Both the position numbers and the translations under genes were made by a program. Positions 10,963 through 22,693 of a stretch of 64,000 bases of DNA are shown piece by piece (within the stretch, counting starts at the first letter, position 1; every line of letters starts with the position of its first letter). Source of the DNA: Annulohypoxylon bovei var. microspora (taxonomy: Eukaryota; Ascomycota; Sordariomycetes; Xylariales; Hypoxylaceae). Location of the stretch: positions 1-64,000 of the forward strand of contig MU405351.1 of assembly GCA_022836615.1 (NCBI GenBank). The letters are read 5' to 3'. Below the pieces are notes generated by a model. That model searched no databases and was not told where the DNA came from. It worked only from the letters and a program-made list of their open reading frames with translations.

Positions 10963-13900
10963 ATGGCTCTCGTCGATAATCCTCAGATTCAGAGCGCCGA
11001 ACTGCTCTCTCCGCTTCCCATCTACCTTCATGGATACATCGCTCCCTTTGCCATAATATGGCCCATATTCGCCCGATACTTCTATACCCCCGATTTATAC
11101 GAAAAGCACATTGGGTCGTCTGAGTGGACTTTCGTATGGTGCGGTTCCATCATCACTTTGCAGAGCTTGGCCTGGCTTAGCACAAACTGGAGTGTCGACT
11201 TCAAGGCTGCCTTCACTGCTAGGAAAGCGAAGAAGATTCAGGATGCTCAGTTGATAAAGGTCATTCCTATCGCCAACGCCGGCTCAGCCGACATTTGCGA
11301 GATCATTCGTGAAAAGGTATGTTTTACTTTCTTTATTTTTTTATTTTTTATTTTCGAGACTGAATTGTGTTTATATTTTTGATTACCGGAGTCATTTTCC
11401 CTCGTATTTTTATGATCTATATCTCATTTTTCTGATTATTGTGCTAACAATATTTTCTCCTCTTTTTACATTTTTAGGTTGGCGATAAGATAAATCTATC
11501 CTTTCTGTTCCAAAAGCGCCGTTTCCTTTTCGACCCAGCACAGCAATCCTTCAGCCCCCTGACTTATGAGATTGATGCCGAGCCAAAGCCTGCGATCGGA
11601 AAATTTCAGAACTCGAAAGGAATCGCTTCTCAAGCTGAACTCACGAGGGTCGAGCAATACTATGGCACAAACACTTTCGATATCCCAGTTCCTACTTTTA
11701 CCGAACTCTTTCGAGAACATGCTGTCGCCCCTTTCTTCGTCTTTCAGGTGTTCTGTGTCGGTCTCTGGATGCTGGACGAGTACTGGTACTATTCGTTGTT
11801 TACCCTCTTTATGCTTGTCGCCTTCGAGAGCACCGTGGTCTGGCAAAGGCAGCGAACCCTGAACGAGTTTCGGGGCATGAGCATCGGGCCGTATGATATG
11901 TGGGTGTACCGGTTGGGTAGGTGGATAGAGATTCAAAGCGACAAGCTTTTGCCGGGCGATCTCGTTTCCGTTGGGCGAACTAAAGAAGATAGTGGCGTTG
12001 CGTGTGACATGCTTCTGGTAGAGGGCACTGCTATCGTTAACGAAGCTATGCTTTCGGGTGAAAGCACCCCCCTGCTGAAAGATTCTATTCAGCTGAGACC
12101 TGCTGATGCCGCCATCGATACCGAAGGCCTTGACAAGAACGCTTTCCTCTGGGGTGGAACTAAGGTCCTCCAGGTTACGCATGGCAATCCGGACGAGGAG
12201 AAACCAAAGCTGGCTTCTGGTGTTCCTGCGCCTCCCGACAATGGCGCCATGGCTATTGTGATAAAGACCGGGTTCGAGACTTCTCAGGGCAGCTTGGTTC
12301 GCACGATGATTTATTCGACGGAGCGTGTCTCGGCCAACAATGCCGAGGCCCTATTCTTCATCCTCTTTCTACTTATTTTCGCAGTGGCCGCTTCTTGGTA
12401 TGTCTGGGATGAAGGCGTTAAGAAGGATCGCAAGAGATCGAAGCTACTCCTCGACTGTGTCTTGATCGTTACTAGTGTTGTGCCGCCGGAGCTTCCGATG
12501 GAACTCAGTTTGGCGGTTAACACTAGTCTGGCAGCTCTGGCTAAATTCGCTATTTTCTGCACCGAGCCTTTCCGCATCCCTTTCGCCGGCCGCATCGATG
12601 TGGCTTGCTTTGACAAGACCGGCACATTAACAGGCGAGGACCTGGTCGTGGAAGGTATCGCAGGGCTTGGTCTTGGCCACACTGGCACCGATACTCCCCG
12701 CGAATCCGACGGTGCTCATAGCCATCTTACATCTGTTAAGGAAGCCGGCATGGAGACGACTCTCGTATTAGCTACTGCTCATGCCCTTGTTAAGCTCGAC
12801 GACGGCGAAACTGTCGGTGACCCCATGGAGAAGGCTACTCTCACAGCTCTCGGGTGGTCGCTGGGAAGAAACGACACCCTCGCGGCAAAGCCTTCTGTCA
12901 CAGCCGCCGGTGGATCTTATGGCACTGTTCAGATCAAGCGCCGCTTCCAATTTTCGTCCGCCCTAAAGCGCCAGAGCTCCGTCGCTACTGTGCATGCTGT
13001 TGATCCAAAGACGGGTAATAAGATACGTGGTACCTTGGTTGCCGTGAAGGGTGCACCCGAAACGATAATGAAGATGCTTGTTACCGTCCCTAAGGATTAT
13101 GAGGAGACCTATAAATATTTCACTCGTCGCGGTTCTCGCGTGCTTGCTCTCGCTTACAAGCAGTTGACCTATGATCAAGAGCTCGGCTCTGGGAAAATTA
13201 ACGATCTGAAGCGCGAGAAAGTGGAGGCCGACCTTGTCTTTGCTGGTTTCCTAGTTCTTCAGTGTCCCTTAAAGGATGATGCGAAGCAAGCAGTGCAAAT
13301 GCTAAATGAGAGCAGCCACCGTGTCGTCATGATCACCGGAGACAACCCGTTGACAGCTGTGCATGTTGCTAGGGAGGTTGAGATCGTTGATCGTGACGTA
13401 CTGATTCTCGACGCGCCGGAACGGAATGACGGAGGGGAGAAACTGGTCTGGCGTAGCGTCGATGACAGGACTAACATTGAGGTGGATGCGTCGAAGCCTA
13501 TCGACCCCGAAATCATCAAGTCAAACGATATCTGCGTAACTGGATATGCCCTGGCTAAGTTCAAGGACAACGTCGGCGCTTGGCGCTCACTGCTTCGCCA
13601 TACTTGGGTCTATGCTCGTGTGTCACCAAAGCAAAAGGAAGACATTCTCCTGGGTCTGAAGGATATGGGTTACTTTACACTGATGGCTGGAGATGGTACA
13701 AACGACGTCGGCGCCTTGAAACAGGCTCACATTGGTATAGCTCTTCTCAACGGCACCCAGGAAGACTTAACAAGAATCGCGGAGCATTCTCGCAACACCA
13801 AGATGAAAGAGCTCTACCAGAAGCAGGTCGACCTCATGAAGAGATTTAACCAACCGGCCCCGCCTGTGCCTGGCATGATCGCCCATCTTTACCCCCCGGG

Positions 13901-15150
13901 CCCCTCTAACCCTCACTATGAGAAGGCATTAGAGCGTGAAGCACAGAAGCGAGGCATGACTACCGAAGAACTTGTAAAGATAAACGGCACCAACATTGAG
14001 ACAGTGACTAGCCCAGCAGCCCAGCAACTGATAAACCACGATCCCAGAACGGCTAAGCAACGGGACGCCGCCAAGAAGGCTGCCGGCTTCGCTGACAAGA
14101 TGACCAGTGCCATGATGGAACAAGAGCTGGGTGACGACGAGCCACCGACGCTTAAGCTCGGTGACGCCTCGGTCGCTGCACCATTTACTAGCAAACTTCG
14201 AAACGTTATCGCCGTTCCCAACATCATCCGACAAGGCCGTTGTACCTTGGTGGCTACGATTCAGATGTACAAGATTCTAGCTCTAAACTGCCTCATCAGC
14301 GCCTATAGTCTTAGCGTTCTCTACCTCGAAGGCATCAAGTTCGGCGATGGGCAGATCACGATTAGCGGGATGCTCATGAGTGTCTGTTTCCTTTCGATAT
14401 CCCGCGCCAGGTCGGTCGAAGGCTTGTCAAAGGAAAGGCCACAGCCTAACATCTTCAACTTCTACATCATCGGTTCCATTCTTGGTCAATTTGCGATCCA
14501 TATTGCTACGCTGATCTATATCGCCCGATTCTGTGATAAGCTAGAGCCGTAAGTTTGTCTGCATCGTGTATCTCCCAGAACGTGTTGCTAATCTTTGTTG
14601 TAGGCGGTCCGAAATGGTCGACCTGGAAGCCGAGTTCAAGCCGTCGCTCCTGAACAGTGCCGTGTACCTCTTACAACTAATCCAGCAGATCTCCACCTTC
14701 GCAGTCAACTACCAAGGTAGACCTTTCAGAGAATCCCTATCCGAGAATCGAGGCATGTTCTGGGGTATCATCTCGGTCACTGCTATCGCCTTCTCCTGCT
14801 CGACCGAATTCATCCCGGAGCTCAACGAACAGATGAAGCTCGTGAAGTTCACGAGCGAGTTCAAGACCACCATGACGACGATCATGGTTCTCGACTACGC
14901 TGGCTGCTGGCTTGTCGAGATACTGCTCAAGCGACTCTTCAGCGACTTCCGTCCTCGTGATATCGCACTACGGCGGCCGGAGCAGAATGAGCGCGAGAGG
15001 GTGAGGAAAGAAGCGGAAAAGGCGGTGAAAGATGCCGAGGAGGAGAAGAAGCGGTTGGAGAAGGTGGAGGAGTTTGAGCGCAAGGTGGAGGAACGAAGGC
15101 AGAAGATTCGTGAATGGAGCCAGGGTACTCCCGCTCAGCCGGCGAGGTGA
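10963..15150 (+). CDS. SPF1: P5A-type P-type ATPase Spf1 (ER membrane dislocase)
   Basis: Three exons, 10963-11316, 11478-14548 and 14604-15150, encode 1323 aa, a normal size for the family. The introns are 11317-11477 (GTATGT..TTAG) and 14549-14603 (GTAAGT..GTAG with a GCTAAT branch site). Visible motifs are PPELPMEL at about residue 454 (the P5A signature in M4), the phosphorylation site DKTGT with Asp at about 497, ITGDNPLTA and GDGTNDVGALK at about 857. Hydrophobic segments flank them at both ends. The C-terminal cytosolic tail is a charged E/K/R-rich helix. In yeast, Spf1 is an ER ATPase that removes mis-inserted or mis-targeted transmembrane helices and affects ER ion and sterol homeostasis. 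All catalytic motifs are intact. Identification is firm. Confidence 0.96.
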
Positions 15151-15614
15151 AACTTTAGCCATTTCTCACTGTTCTAGTCTATATTCCGCGTGAGAGATGC
15201 GCGGAATGTCAATCCATAGACCTAGCATTGTAGACGTAGAGAGAATCGAGTTTTATAGACGAAATCACCAATCCTTTTTACTAAAGTCCAAGGGACATCT
15301 TATTTGTGACATCGGAGTATAGGCCCGGGCAAACCTCGGAAGGAATCGGTTCGTCCTATAACTACTACGGTCTTTATGAAAGTTCAAAGGTGTCACATTC
15401 AACTTACAAATTCAATGCTGCTTGTTATTTGTCTGGGCACTGAAGGTACGATATCGATCTAGCCGGATCAGGACATTCCGGCTGCTTACATTTAGAACGT
15501 TTAGAGTACTTACCTACATTTATATTTGATTCAAGTAGTGACCTTGGACCATCTGTTGTGCCGTCTTAGACTCTTAGTTAGGTCCATCTTTATATCGTTC
15601 GCTACGCCTGTATC
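15151..15614. other. Intergenic region
   Basis: 3' flank of SPF1 and promoter of the CofD-like gene. No gene or clear structured element is seen. Confidence 0.55.
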
Positions 15615-17266
15615 ATGGATGCACCACGACCGAGAGGCATCGTGGTATTTGGGGGCGGGACGGCAACTAATAGTCTAGTCGACGTATTTGAGGACATCAG
15701 GGAGAGTCGCAACTGTTCTCTTAGTTACGTCATACCCATTAGCGATAATGGTGGGAGTTCGTCAGAGTTGATTCGTGTATTCGGTGGTCCTGGTATATAC
15801 CCTCGTCTCTCGTCTTTGTCTACTTAGCTGACAGCGTGCATGTGATAATGAATAGGTATCGGTGATGTCCGGAGTAAGTCTTCCTAAGATCCTGGTGGTT
15901 TATAAAAACGGGTTAAAAGAGGTTTCTTGCTGATGGCTGTGTTCGCCGTAGGTCGATTAGTGCGTCTCATTCCTGGCTCAGATACAGATGCCGAACGCGC
16001 ATCCATTAAGGGGTTATTTAACCACAGACTATCGTCAGATCCGCTACAGGCGCGGTTGCAATGGCTTGACATTGTCGAAGGGAGAGACGAGCTCTGGACT
16101 AACATCTCAAGTGAGAAACGCGAGCTTATCCGCTCCGTCTTCAACCACGTCAATCTAGAAATAGTCAAGAGGGCACGGCCTAGTTCAGTCTTCAATTTCG
16201 CCAAGGCTAGTATTGGAAACCTGTTCTTGACTGGGTATGTTTGCCCTCACCTTACTTGTCCATGACTATGTCAATGTCACATATTTAATATACATATTTA
16301 CTCATCCGCCCCTTTTCTAGGGCAAGAGTCTTCACGGGTTCACTCGAATCAGCCATCTACCTGCTTTCCACCATCTGCTGCATCTCGCCGACCGTCTCGG
16401 CTCTACCGGCCATCAACACTAACTTCACGCACCATATCTCAGCGGGCCTCGCCGACGGCACCCAGATCACGGGGCAGAATTCCATCTCGCACCCGTCGGC
16501 GCCCACGTCGCTGCCGGACGACGACCTCCTCGGCAACGGCAACGGAAACAACAGCACCCCATCGCAGCAGCAGCAGCAGCAGCAGCGCCTGCGAGAAATG
16601 GAAGAACACGACCGGATCGAAGACGCCACACTCCCCGGGTCGCTCCCCACCTTACGCAAGCAGTACATCGACTTCAGCAAAGCGGGCGAGGAAGACCTGC
16701 CGGCGCGCATCTCGCGGATCTGGTACATCAACCCGTACGGGCACGAGATCTGGCCGCTGGCGAACCCGAAAGTGCTGTCGGCCATCGGCCGGGCCGGCGC
16801 CGTCATCTACAGCATCGGCAGCCTGTACACGTCGATCGTGCCGAGCCTGGTGCTGCGGGGGGTCGGGGCGGCGCTGGCGGGCTCCGGGGTCAGGTACAAG
16901 GTGCTGATCCTCAACTCGACGGTGGACCGGGAGACGGGGCCGAGCGCGGCGCCGCTGACGGCGACGGGCTTCGTGAAGGCCATCGCGCGGGCGGCGGCCG
17001 AGAGCCAGGGCGAGTTTGCGGCCGACGGGCGGGGGAAGGGCGAGGCGAGGCGGTATGTCACGCACCTGATCTACCTCGAGGGCGAAGGGGCGCCCAAGGT
17101 GAACAAGGACGAGCTTGGAGCGCTGGGGGTAGATTGCATCAGGGCCTACGGGCGACGGGTGGAAGGCATGCTGCGGTACGACGAAGCCGGCCTAACGAGA
17201 GCCTTGGAGGCGGTTATTGGCAAGACGGAGATGCTGAGAAGCCGTAGAAACACGAGCGGCCAATGA
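15615..17266 (+). CDS. CofD/YvcK-like (UPF0052) protein
   Basis: Four exons, 15615-15792, 15856-15873, 15952-16234 and 16321-17266, encode 474 aa. Exon 2 is only 18 nt and supplies most of the GIGDVRS motif. Introns of 63, 78 and 86 nt have GT..AG ends and keep frame throughout. The N-terminal IVVFGGGTATNSL and ISDNGGSS motifs mark the CofD/YvcK fold. Bacterial YvcK acts in cell-wall and central carbon control and binds UDP-sugars. CofD transfers a phospholactyl group in F420 synthesis. The role in fungi, which lack F420, is unknown. A polyglutamine run (CAG repeats, about 16564-16584) and an acidic/polar linker interrupt the domain. Exon 4 is much more GC-rich (about 16380-17110) than the flanking genes, with G/C at most third positions. 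Confidence 0.82.
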
Positions 17267-17656
17267 AGCTGCTTATGTATTATGATAAGGAGCTGGAACT
17301 AGCATAAGACGACGACTATGTTATATATAGACTAATGCCTGGCAACATGGGGCAAGTTTTGATTCATTCTAGACTGATGGATACAGCCAAATGAGTATAA
17401 TTAGGGGTATATAGAACGAAGAGGAGGGAAGTGTCATGAGATCATATCTTTTTAGCATTTAGTATCGTACAGCTCTTTAAGGTACTAAGCCTATCACGTC
17501 TTCCTACGAGATAAACCGCGGAAGTTAAGCCAGCTCTGGGGTTCCTATGACCAAATGTAGTCTGTATCATCCGAACCAGCAAAATGACTTTTCCTCTTCC
17601 TCAGAGATTCTTTGTGTAGGTACCCTTACTATCACCAAGGTCTAGATTTAGACAGC
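17267..17656. other. Intergenic region between convergent genes
   Basis: 3' flanks of the CofD-like gene (+) and malate dehydrogenase (-). No additional gene is visible. Confidence 0.55.
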
Positions 17657-18905
17657 TTATTTAGGAGGGTTGGAGGCGGCAAAGGCCACACCCTTCTCGA
17701 TGTTCTTCTTCAAGTCACCTAGGCACGCTTCTAAGAGCGCCTGCTCGTGGCTGTCGACTTCGCCGACGGGGAAGATCTTCTCGACTCCATTGGGTCCCAG
17801 CTCGACTCTCGAGGCGAAGAATTCGATACCTTGGTCCTTGTAGAGAGGGCTGTCGACGAAGGTGGGTTCGATGACACCCTTCTCACCCTGAGCGGCGCGG
17901 AGAAGCGACTCGGCCATACGGGCACCAGCCATGGCCATGGATAGAGTAGCAGAACCAGCTCCATCCTTGGCCTTGACGACCTCATCACCACCAAACTGGA
18001 CGCGCTTCACGAGCTCGGCATCGGAGGTCAGGTCGGGGTGACCGCTCTGGCTGAAGAGGGGAACGATGGTGACACCGGAGTGACCACCTACAACGGTGAT
18101 CTTCTCATCCTTAGGGTCGGAGCCCTTGATCTCGCTAACGAATCGGCTAGCGCGGACAACATCGAGGGTGGTGACACCGAAGAGACGCTTGGGGTTGTAG
18201 ACGCCACGTGCCTTGAAGACTTCAGCGACGATAGGAACGGTAGAGTTGACAGGGTTGGAGATGATGAGGAGCTTGGCTTCTGGGCAAGTTTCGGCGCAGG
18301 CCTTAGCTAGGTCACGGACGATAGAGGCATTGGTGTTGAAGAGATCGTCACGGGTCATGCCGGGTTTTCGGGGAACACCAGCAGGGATGAGGACGATGTC
18401 GCTACCCTTCAAGCTGTTGGCGAGACCAGTGGGTGTGGGGTCGAAGCCCTTGACTGTGCTCTTGGTGTTGATGTGGGAGATATCAGCAGCAACACCTATG
18501 CGTTAATTATATGTTAGTAGGTCCAAGTTTTCAGCCGGGCTTTCTTCATTGACTCATCAATATGACAATTGGAGATTTGTACATACCGGGACCACCACGG
18601 ATGTCGTATAGTGCAAGCTCGGTTACTCTGGGGTTGAGCTTGAGAAGGAGGGACAAGGGCTGGCCGATACCACCGGCGGCGCCAAGGACCGTGACCTTGG
18701 AGAGCTAGAGATGACGAATATGCATACGTTAGCGCATGTCAGCAATTGAGCTCTCGTTTACATTGATGCGTGCAATTCCTGCCTCGTCAATATCTCGAGA
18801 ATTCAGCGAATAGTAGTAGTAGTAGATTGGATTTCTCACATTTCGCGCCGAGACCGAGAATGCTCGGCGTTGGATGCCACCGAAAACTGCTCGTGCGAGA
18901 ACCAT
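17657..18905 (-). CDS. MDH1: Mitochondrial malate dehydrogenase
   Basis: Three exons on the minus strand, 18905-18840, 18704-18587 and 18495-17657, encode 340 aa, the usual length. The introns 18705-18839 and 18496-18586 have GTGAGA..CTAG and GTATGT..ATAG ends. Exon 1 encodes a basic amphipathic presequence (MVLARAVFGGIQRRAFSVSA) that fits mitochondrial import. Then come the NAD-binding loop GAAGGIGQP, the substrate-binding region KPGMTRDDLFN, the ISNPVNS stretch and the catalytic-His motif VVGGHSG. The enzyme interconverts malate and oxaloacetate with NAD in the TCA cycle. Intron 1 contains a TAG/TAC trinucleotide run near 18811-18826. All key residues are present. Confidence 0.96.
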
Positions 18906-19164
18906 TTTTATTTTTTGGGGGTTTTATTTATTCTCTAATTGTATGAATTGGGATACCGTATTATGGTATTATACACGGTAGAGAATATATGACGATAAAG
19001 GAGAGGAGGGGTGATAAGTCACGCAAAATAGGGAGTAGAGGGTAGAGTAAAGAGCAGAGGGGAAATATTGTAATTGAGAAGAAAGGTGAGGTGAAAATGT
19101 TCGGCGATATTAAAAACTAAAACCAAGAAACATCCATGATGAGCCGGACGATGCCGGGGGTTAC

Positions 19165-19198
19165 ACTTACCTAGCTAGGTACCTACCTACCTACCTTT
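19165..19198. repeat. ACCTACCT/TAGGTACC microrepeat
   Basis: A run of ACCTAGCTAGGTACCTACCTAC-type tetranucleotide steps. The same word family recurs throughout the intergenic DNA of the window, for example at 19725-19754, 28882-28938, 41771-41845, 44571-44590, 48406-48450 and 62381-62440. Confidence 0.75.
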
Positions 19199-19724
19199 AT
19201 CGGTTATCGGATCGAGGGGATTATGTACTTCATCGGCGAAAGCTCGGCTTTTATTTACCTAGGTATCAGTGAGCTTTGTCCTTCCACACAGCACATCATC
19301 AATAGAACATGAACCCAATCACTTCTCAAAAGTTCAAACATCTCTACCCAAACACTGTTGCGATGTGTTCCTAGTGGCAGGGGTAGCAACGACGGTGTTG
19401 TGAGAGGAGCTCTAGGCCCATTTCCTGAGGATCGCGATGTATATGCATCTTGTGCCTTTAGTCTACGATGTCTTAGGACGAGCCACTAATACTTGGAGGT
19501 TTATTCCTCCCAACCGGCTGCACCTCTAATGGGCCGAACCCCGGTCCAACCAGACCTTCGGTAGACCGGACTTCCAACAGCTGGCAAGTTCTTTCTATTA
19601 GGTGTCTACTTATGGAGGTATGATACGAAAGTAGACTCTCCCCAAACTACCTGTGACAATCAGTACAACCTCTCAGCCACTAAAAATACTAGACAGCATA
19701 CAACCTTAATAATAATGATCATCC

Positions 19725-19754
19725 TTACCTGGTACCTAGGTAGGTAGGTAAGTA
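19725..19754. repeat. TAGGTAGGTA microrepeat
   Basis: ACCTGGTACCTAGGTAGGTAGGTAAGT, a partly palindromic member of the TAGGTACC family, lies about 45 nt before the start of the phosphotransferase-like gene. Confidence 0.7.
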
Positions 19755-19799
19755 AATTAAAGTACTACCCAGCTGAATAATTATTAACCTTTTATACAG

Positions 19800-21323
19800 T
19801 TGAACCCCGAGATGTCTTCTGATATTACCCATCCATCAAATGGGGACGTCTCATCTCAAGGCGTCTCGTCAGACTCAGACTTGGATTCTTTATTCGGCGA
19901 TCCTTCCGGGCCAGTCACACCCGAGGATCATTCGAAGCCTACGAACTCAACTTCTACAGAAGCTCTTATTTGCCACCAGGATGACCCTGTGTACGGTCTT
20001 CGATGGTCCGATGAGAGTAATATCTTTGCACCTACACCTCAATGGACCGTCGAACCAACAATTAGTGCTATCATCCTGACGCTTGAGAAAGCTATCGATC
20101 TCCATAAGCAGTATAATGTTGAGCACCTCTGGGATGGAACATATAACAAGATATATGCCGTTTCGTATGATCAAAAACAACTTATCATGCGTGTGTCTCT
20201 GCCCGTATGCCCGAGAACTAAGACAGAGAGTGAAGCAGCAACCATACAGTGGATCTATGAGAATACCAACCTACCGGTCCCAAAAGTTGAATGCTATGAT
20301 TCTTCACGCAACAACCCTATCGGCTTCGAATGGATCCTGATGGAGCGGATCGACGGGATACCCCTTTCTCAATGCTGGGCCTCTGTTACCCAGGGCGCCA
20401 AGGAACGCATCGTCAGGCAAGTAGCTAGATATGCTGCAACCGCCTTCACGACGCAATTTAAAGGCGTCGGCAATTTATATCCTCCGCAATCGAATTCCTC
20501 GCATTCTCAGTCTCGGATAGGTGAGATGGTTTCACCGGTGCTCTTCTAGGGGGAGCGCGCCAGTCTGCGCCATCACAGAATACCCTTTCGCACCGCATTT
20601 CAGTGGACAAAACGTCGTCTCTGGCTTGTTTCAGCCGACCTTCGCTTAAAAACACAAGAGATATCCGATGAACGCCACCGTGAGATTGCAACCAGGATGT
20701 TGATGCTCGTTGACCGTCTTCGAGAAATCGAAGACAGGTTTTTCCCAACCCCTGAAATTGGTTCCAGCCAGAACCTAGTTCATGATGATGAGGAGTCAAC
20801 TGATGAGGGTGAGGATGTCAATGACAAGGGAGGATGGCCTCATGAGCCGACCATGCTTTGGCACGATGACATTTCTCTGGATAATATTCTTGTCGATAAG
20901 AACGGCATTCTCTGTGGCGTCATTGGTTGGGAATGCGTTTCTTGTCTCCCCCTTTACGAAGCTTGCCAGTTTCCTGCTTTTCTTAAACAAGCACAAGATC
21001 GGCCTATCGAGCCGTTGACCCCCCTTGGAGCTACTCGAAAACAACCGAGTGATAGTCGGGACCTCACGAAATACAATCGAGATTTAAGGCAACATCACAT
21101 TACTCTACTACGCCGGCTATTTGTCACGGAGATGATGGACAAGTGTCCTGTATGGGTTGATATTTTTGACAGCCGAAGATACTTGAGGGACTACGAGGCT
21201 GCAGTACAGAATTGCGACAACGATTATGCTTACGAGATGGTGGAGAGGTGGGTAGATGCTGTAGAAAAGGGAGAAAGCTCCGATAAGACTCCTTGGCATC
21301 TCCACGAACGTCTCATGGGGTGA
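19800..21323 (+). pseudogene. APH/choline-kinase-like phosphotransferase with in-frame stop
   Basis: One continuous reading frame from 19800 to 21323 is interrupted by a single TAG at 20547-20549. The 147 nt from that stop to the next ATG (20697) stay open in the same frame. The protein family is the fungal aminoglycoside-phosphotransferase-like kinases, with an N-lobe ending in LMERIDGIPLSQCW and a catalytic loop WHDDISLDNILVD. In this family the residue at the TAG is usually Trp in a FWG(D/E) motif, so a TGG to TAG change is likely. The metal-binding aspartate in the usual IDWE motif reads Gly (VIGWECVS). Both changes point to a decayed gene or pseudokinase. A 29-31 nt intron ending at this TAG would be too short. 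A sequencing error or stop readthrough remains possible. Confidence 0.72.
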
Positions 21324-21529
21324 TGTGGGTCAGTATGGAGGTTTTAGTGTCAGAATATGGAGTATGTCGTGGACTCTGGATAGTTTTATTATTAAAATCG
21401 AACTCGTTAAGACTGAAATGAAAACTGTTTACCTACCTACCTGGGTATGTATCAACTCTACAGAAGGCATCAACACTGAATTCCTAACTTTTACCCAAAC
21501 CTGAGACCGTCTATAACCAAAGCTGATAT
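21324..21529. other. Short convergent intergenic region
   Basis: 3' flanks of the phosphotransferase-like gene (+) and the acidic Cys-rich gene (-). One ACCTACCTACCTGGGTA microrepeat lies near 21431-21447. Confidence 0.5.
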
Positions 21530-22693
21530 CTAAAAGCCACGAAAGCATGCAAAGATCATTTCCATCGTCGTCTTCGCTTTCTCGGTCACCCGAGACTCCT
21601 TCTCCTTAGCGGCCATAAGGAAGTCAATAAGATCATCCGACATGCCTTCGTCAACCAATGTGTCTGGCATGGGGCTAAAAAGGTCACAAGCACCGTCGAC
21701 CGCCACCGCATAGGGGATGATGCTCATTTTCTTGTGCTCGGCCTTTTCCCCAGCAGGAGTCCTGTCAGGGTGTTGTACCACGTTGCTACTCACCTCTGGG
21801 TTGTCGAAAGTGCTGTCGATGGTGTTTTCAATATCTCTCTGGAAACTGTTGGCCTTACCTTTGTGCTGTCCGTGATTCTCGGGATTCTCACCAACATCGA
21901 TGTTTTCATAGTCAATGTCATATTCATCGTCAAAACAGATGTCCACGAACTCGTTCTCGTCATCGTTATCACCTACCACGAATAGCTCAATCTCGTCATG
22001 GCCATCTTTGCGGATATCCTTGTCTTCCTCCCGTCCGTCTTGCTGCTCTGAACCTACCTTTATGTTTTCATCGCCGCGGTCGGCTTCATCCCTGACCTCA
22101 AAGTCATCCCCTGGTTTTTGCTCGACTCGTTCAACGTCATCAACCTCTTCGGGGCTATCGATATCTTCAAGGTCATCTCCCTTTGAGCTGATGATAGGGC
22201 TAGAAAGGGGTGTTTCCTGCGAAGGAAACGTATCGTTCTTCACCGAGTGCCGCTGCTGATAATTGCTAAAAAACTCACCATCAGAAGTTAGTGGCCCGGT
22301 CCAAGGTGATACTAACGCGTCAACGTCGTCTCTGGTGCATTCCGGGAGAACCACAAAACTTTCAAGTTTGTCTGCCGTGTCTACTTCTCTAACAAACTCT
22401 TTCTTTGCTATATCCTCCATTTTACAAGCTTCAGATCGTCCCGACTGCGATCCGCATGCAAATGGTAGACCTGCAACAACCAAACTTGACGTCTCGTGAC
22501 GGCAGTTAGGTCTGGTGCAAAAGTATACCACGTCTTTATTCGACTTGCAGCCGCAAGAATGATAACACACGATGGCTTGGCAGGTAGTCGTCATATTCTG
22601 GGAGTTCCTGGAAGCATTACCAGGAGTCATGCCTACTACCACTGGCGCTTTTCCAGATAGTTGCGAAGGGGTTGGCAATGATGTAGTAGACAT
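21530..22693 (-). CDS. Acidic protein with N-terminal Cys-rich module, unknown function
   Basis: Single exon, 387 aa from the ATG at 22693. An upstream in-frame ATG at 22795 would add 34 residues, but the 22693 start has the better context (AAAAATGTCT). Near the N-terminus is a compact Cys module: C-x8-C-G-C-x9-C-x4-C, beginning CQAIVCYHSCGC. The rest is very acidic and probably disordered, with long D/E/V runs around residues 170-290 and a short hydrophobic patch at the C-terminus. The same Cys spacing appears in the small gene at 28089-28532. I do not recognise a named family. The module could bind zinc or form disulfides; no signal peptide is seen, which favours an intracellular zinc-binding role (inference). 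Confidence 0.7.
   Translation of the reverse strand: MSTTSLPTPSQLSGKAPVVVGMTPGNASRNSQNMTTTCQAIVCYHSCGCKSNKDVVYFCTRPNCRHETSSLVVAGLPFACGSQSGRSEACKMEDIAKKEFVREVDTADKLESFVVLPECTRDDVDALVSPWTGPLTSDGEFFSNYQQRHSVKNDTFPSQETPLSSPIISSKGDDLEDIDSPEEVDDVERVEQKPGDDFEVRDEADRGDENIKVGSEQQDGREEDKDIRKDGHDEIELFVVGDNDDENEFVDICFDDEYDIDYENIDVGENPENHGQHKGKANSFQRDIENTIDSTFDNPEVSSNVVQHPDRTPAGEKAEHKKMSIIPYAVAVDGACDLFSPMPDTLVDEGMSDDLIDFLMAAKEKESRVTEKAKTTMEMIFACFRGF

Larger units (their letters stand above)
18906..19799. other. Divergent intergenic region
   Basis: Upstream of malate dehydrogenase (-) and of the phosphotransferase-like gene (+). Two clusters of TAGGTACC/ACCTACCT microrepeats lie at about 19165-19198 and 19725-19754. 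A GC-richer patch with GACC/CCGAAC words is at about 19520-19575. Confidence 0.55.

Noticed and set aside
20519..20549. Intron (GTGAGA..CTAG) that would remove the TAG in the phosphotransferase-like gene
   Set aside because: It would be about 31 nt, shorter than any other intron read here (52 nt or more), and would delete conserved residues before the FWG motif.
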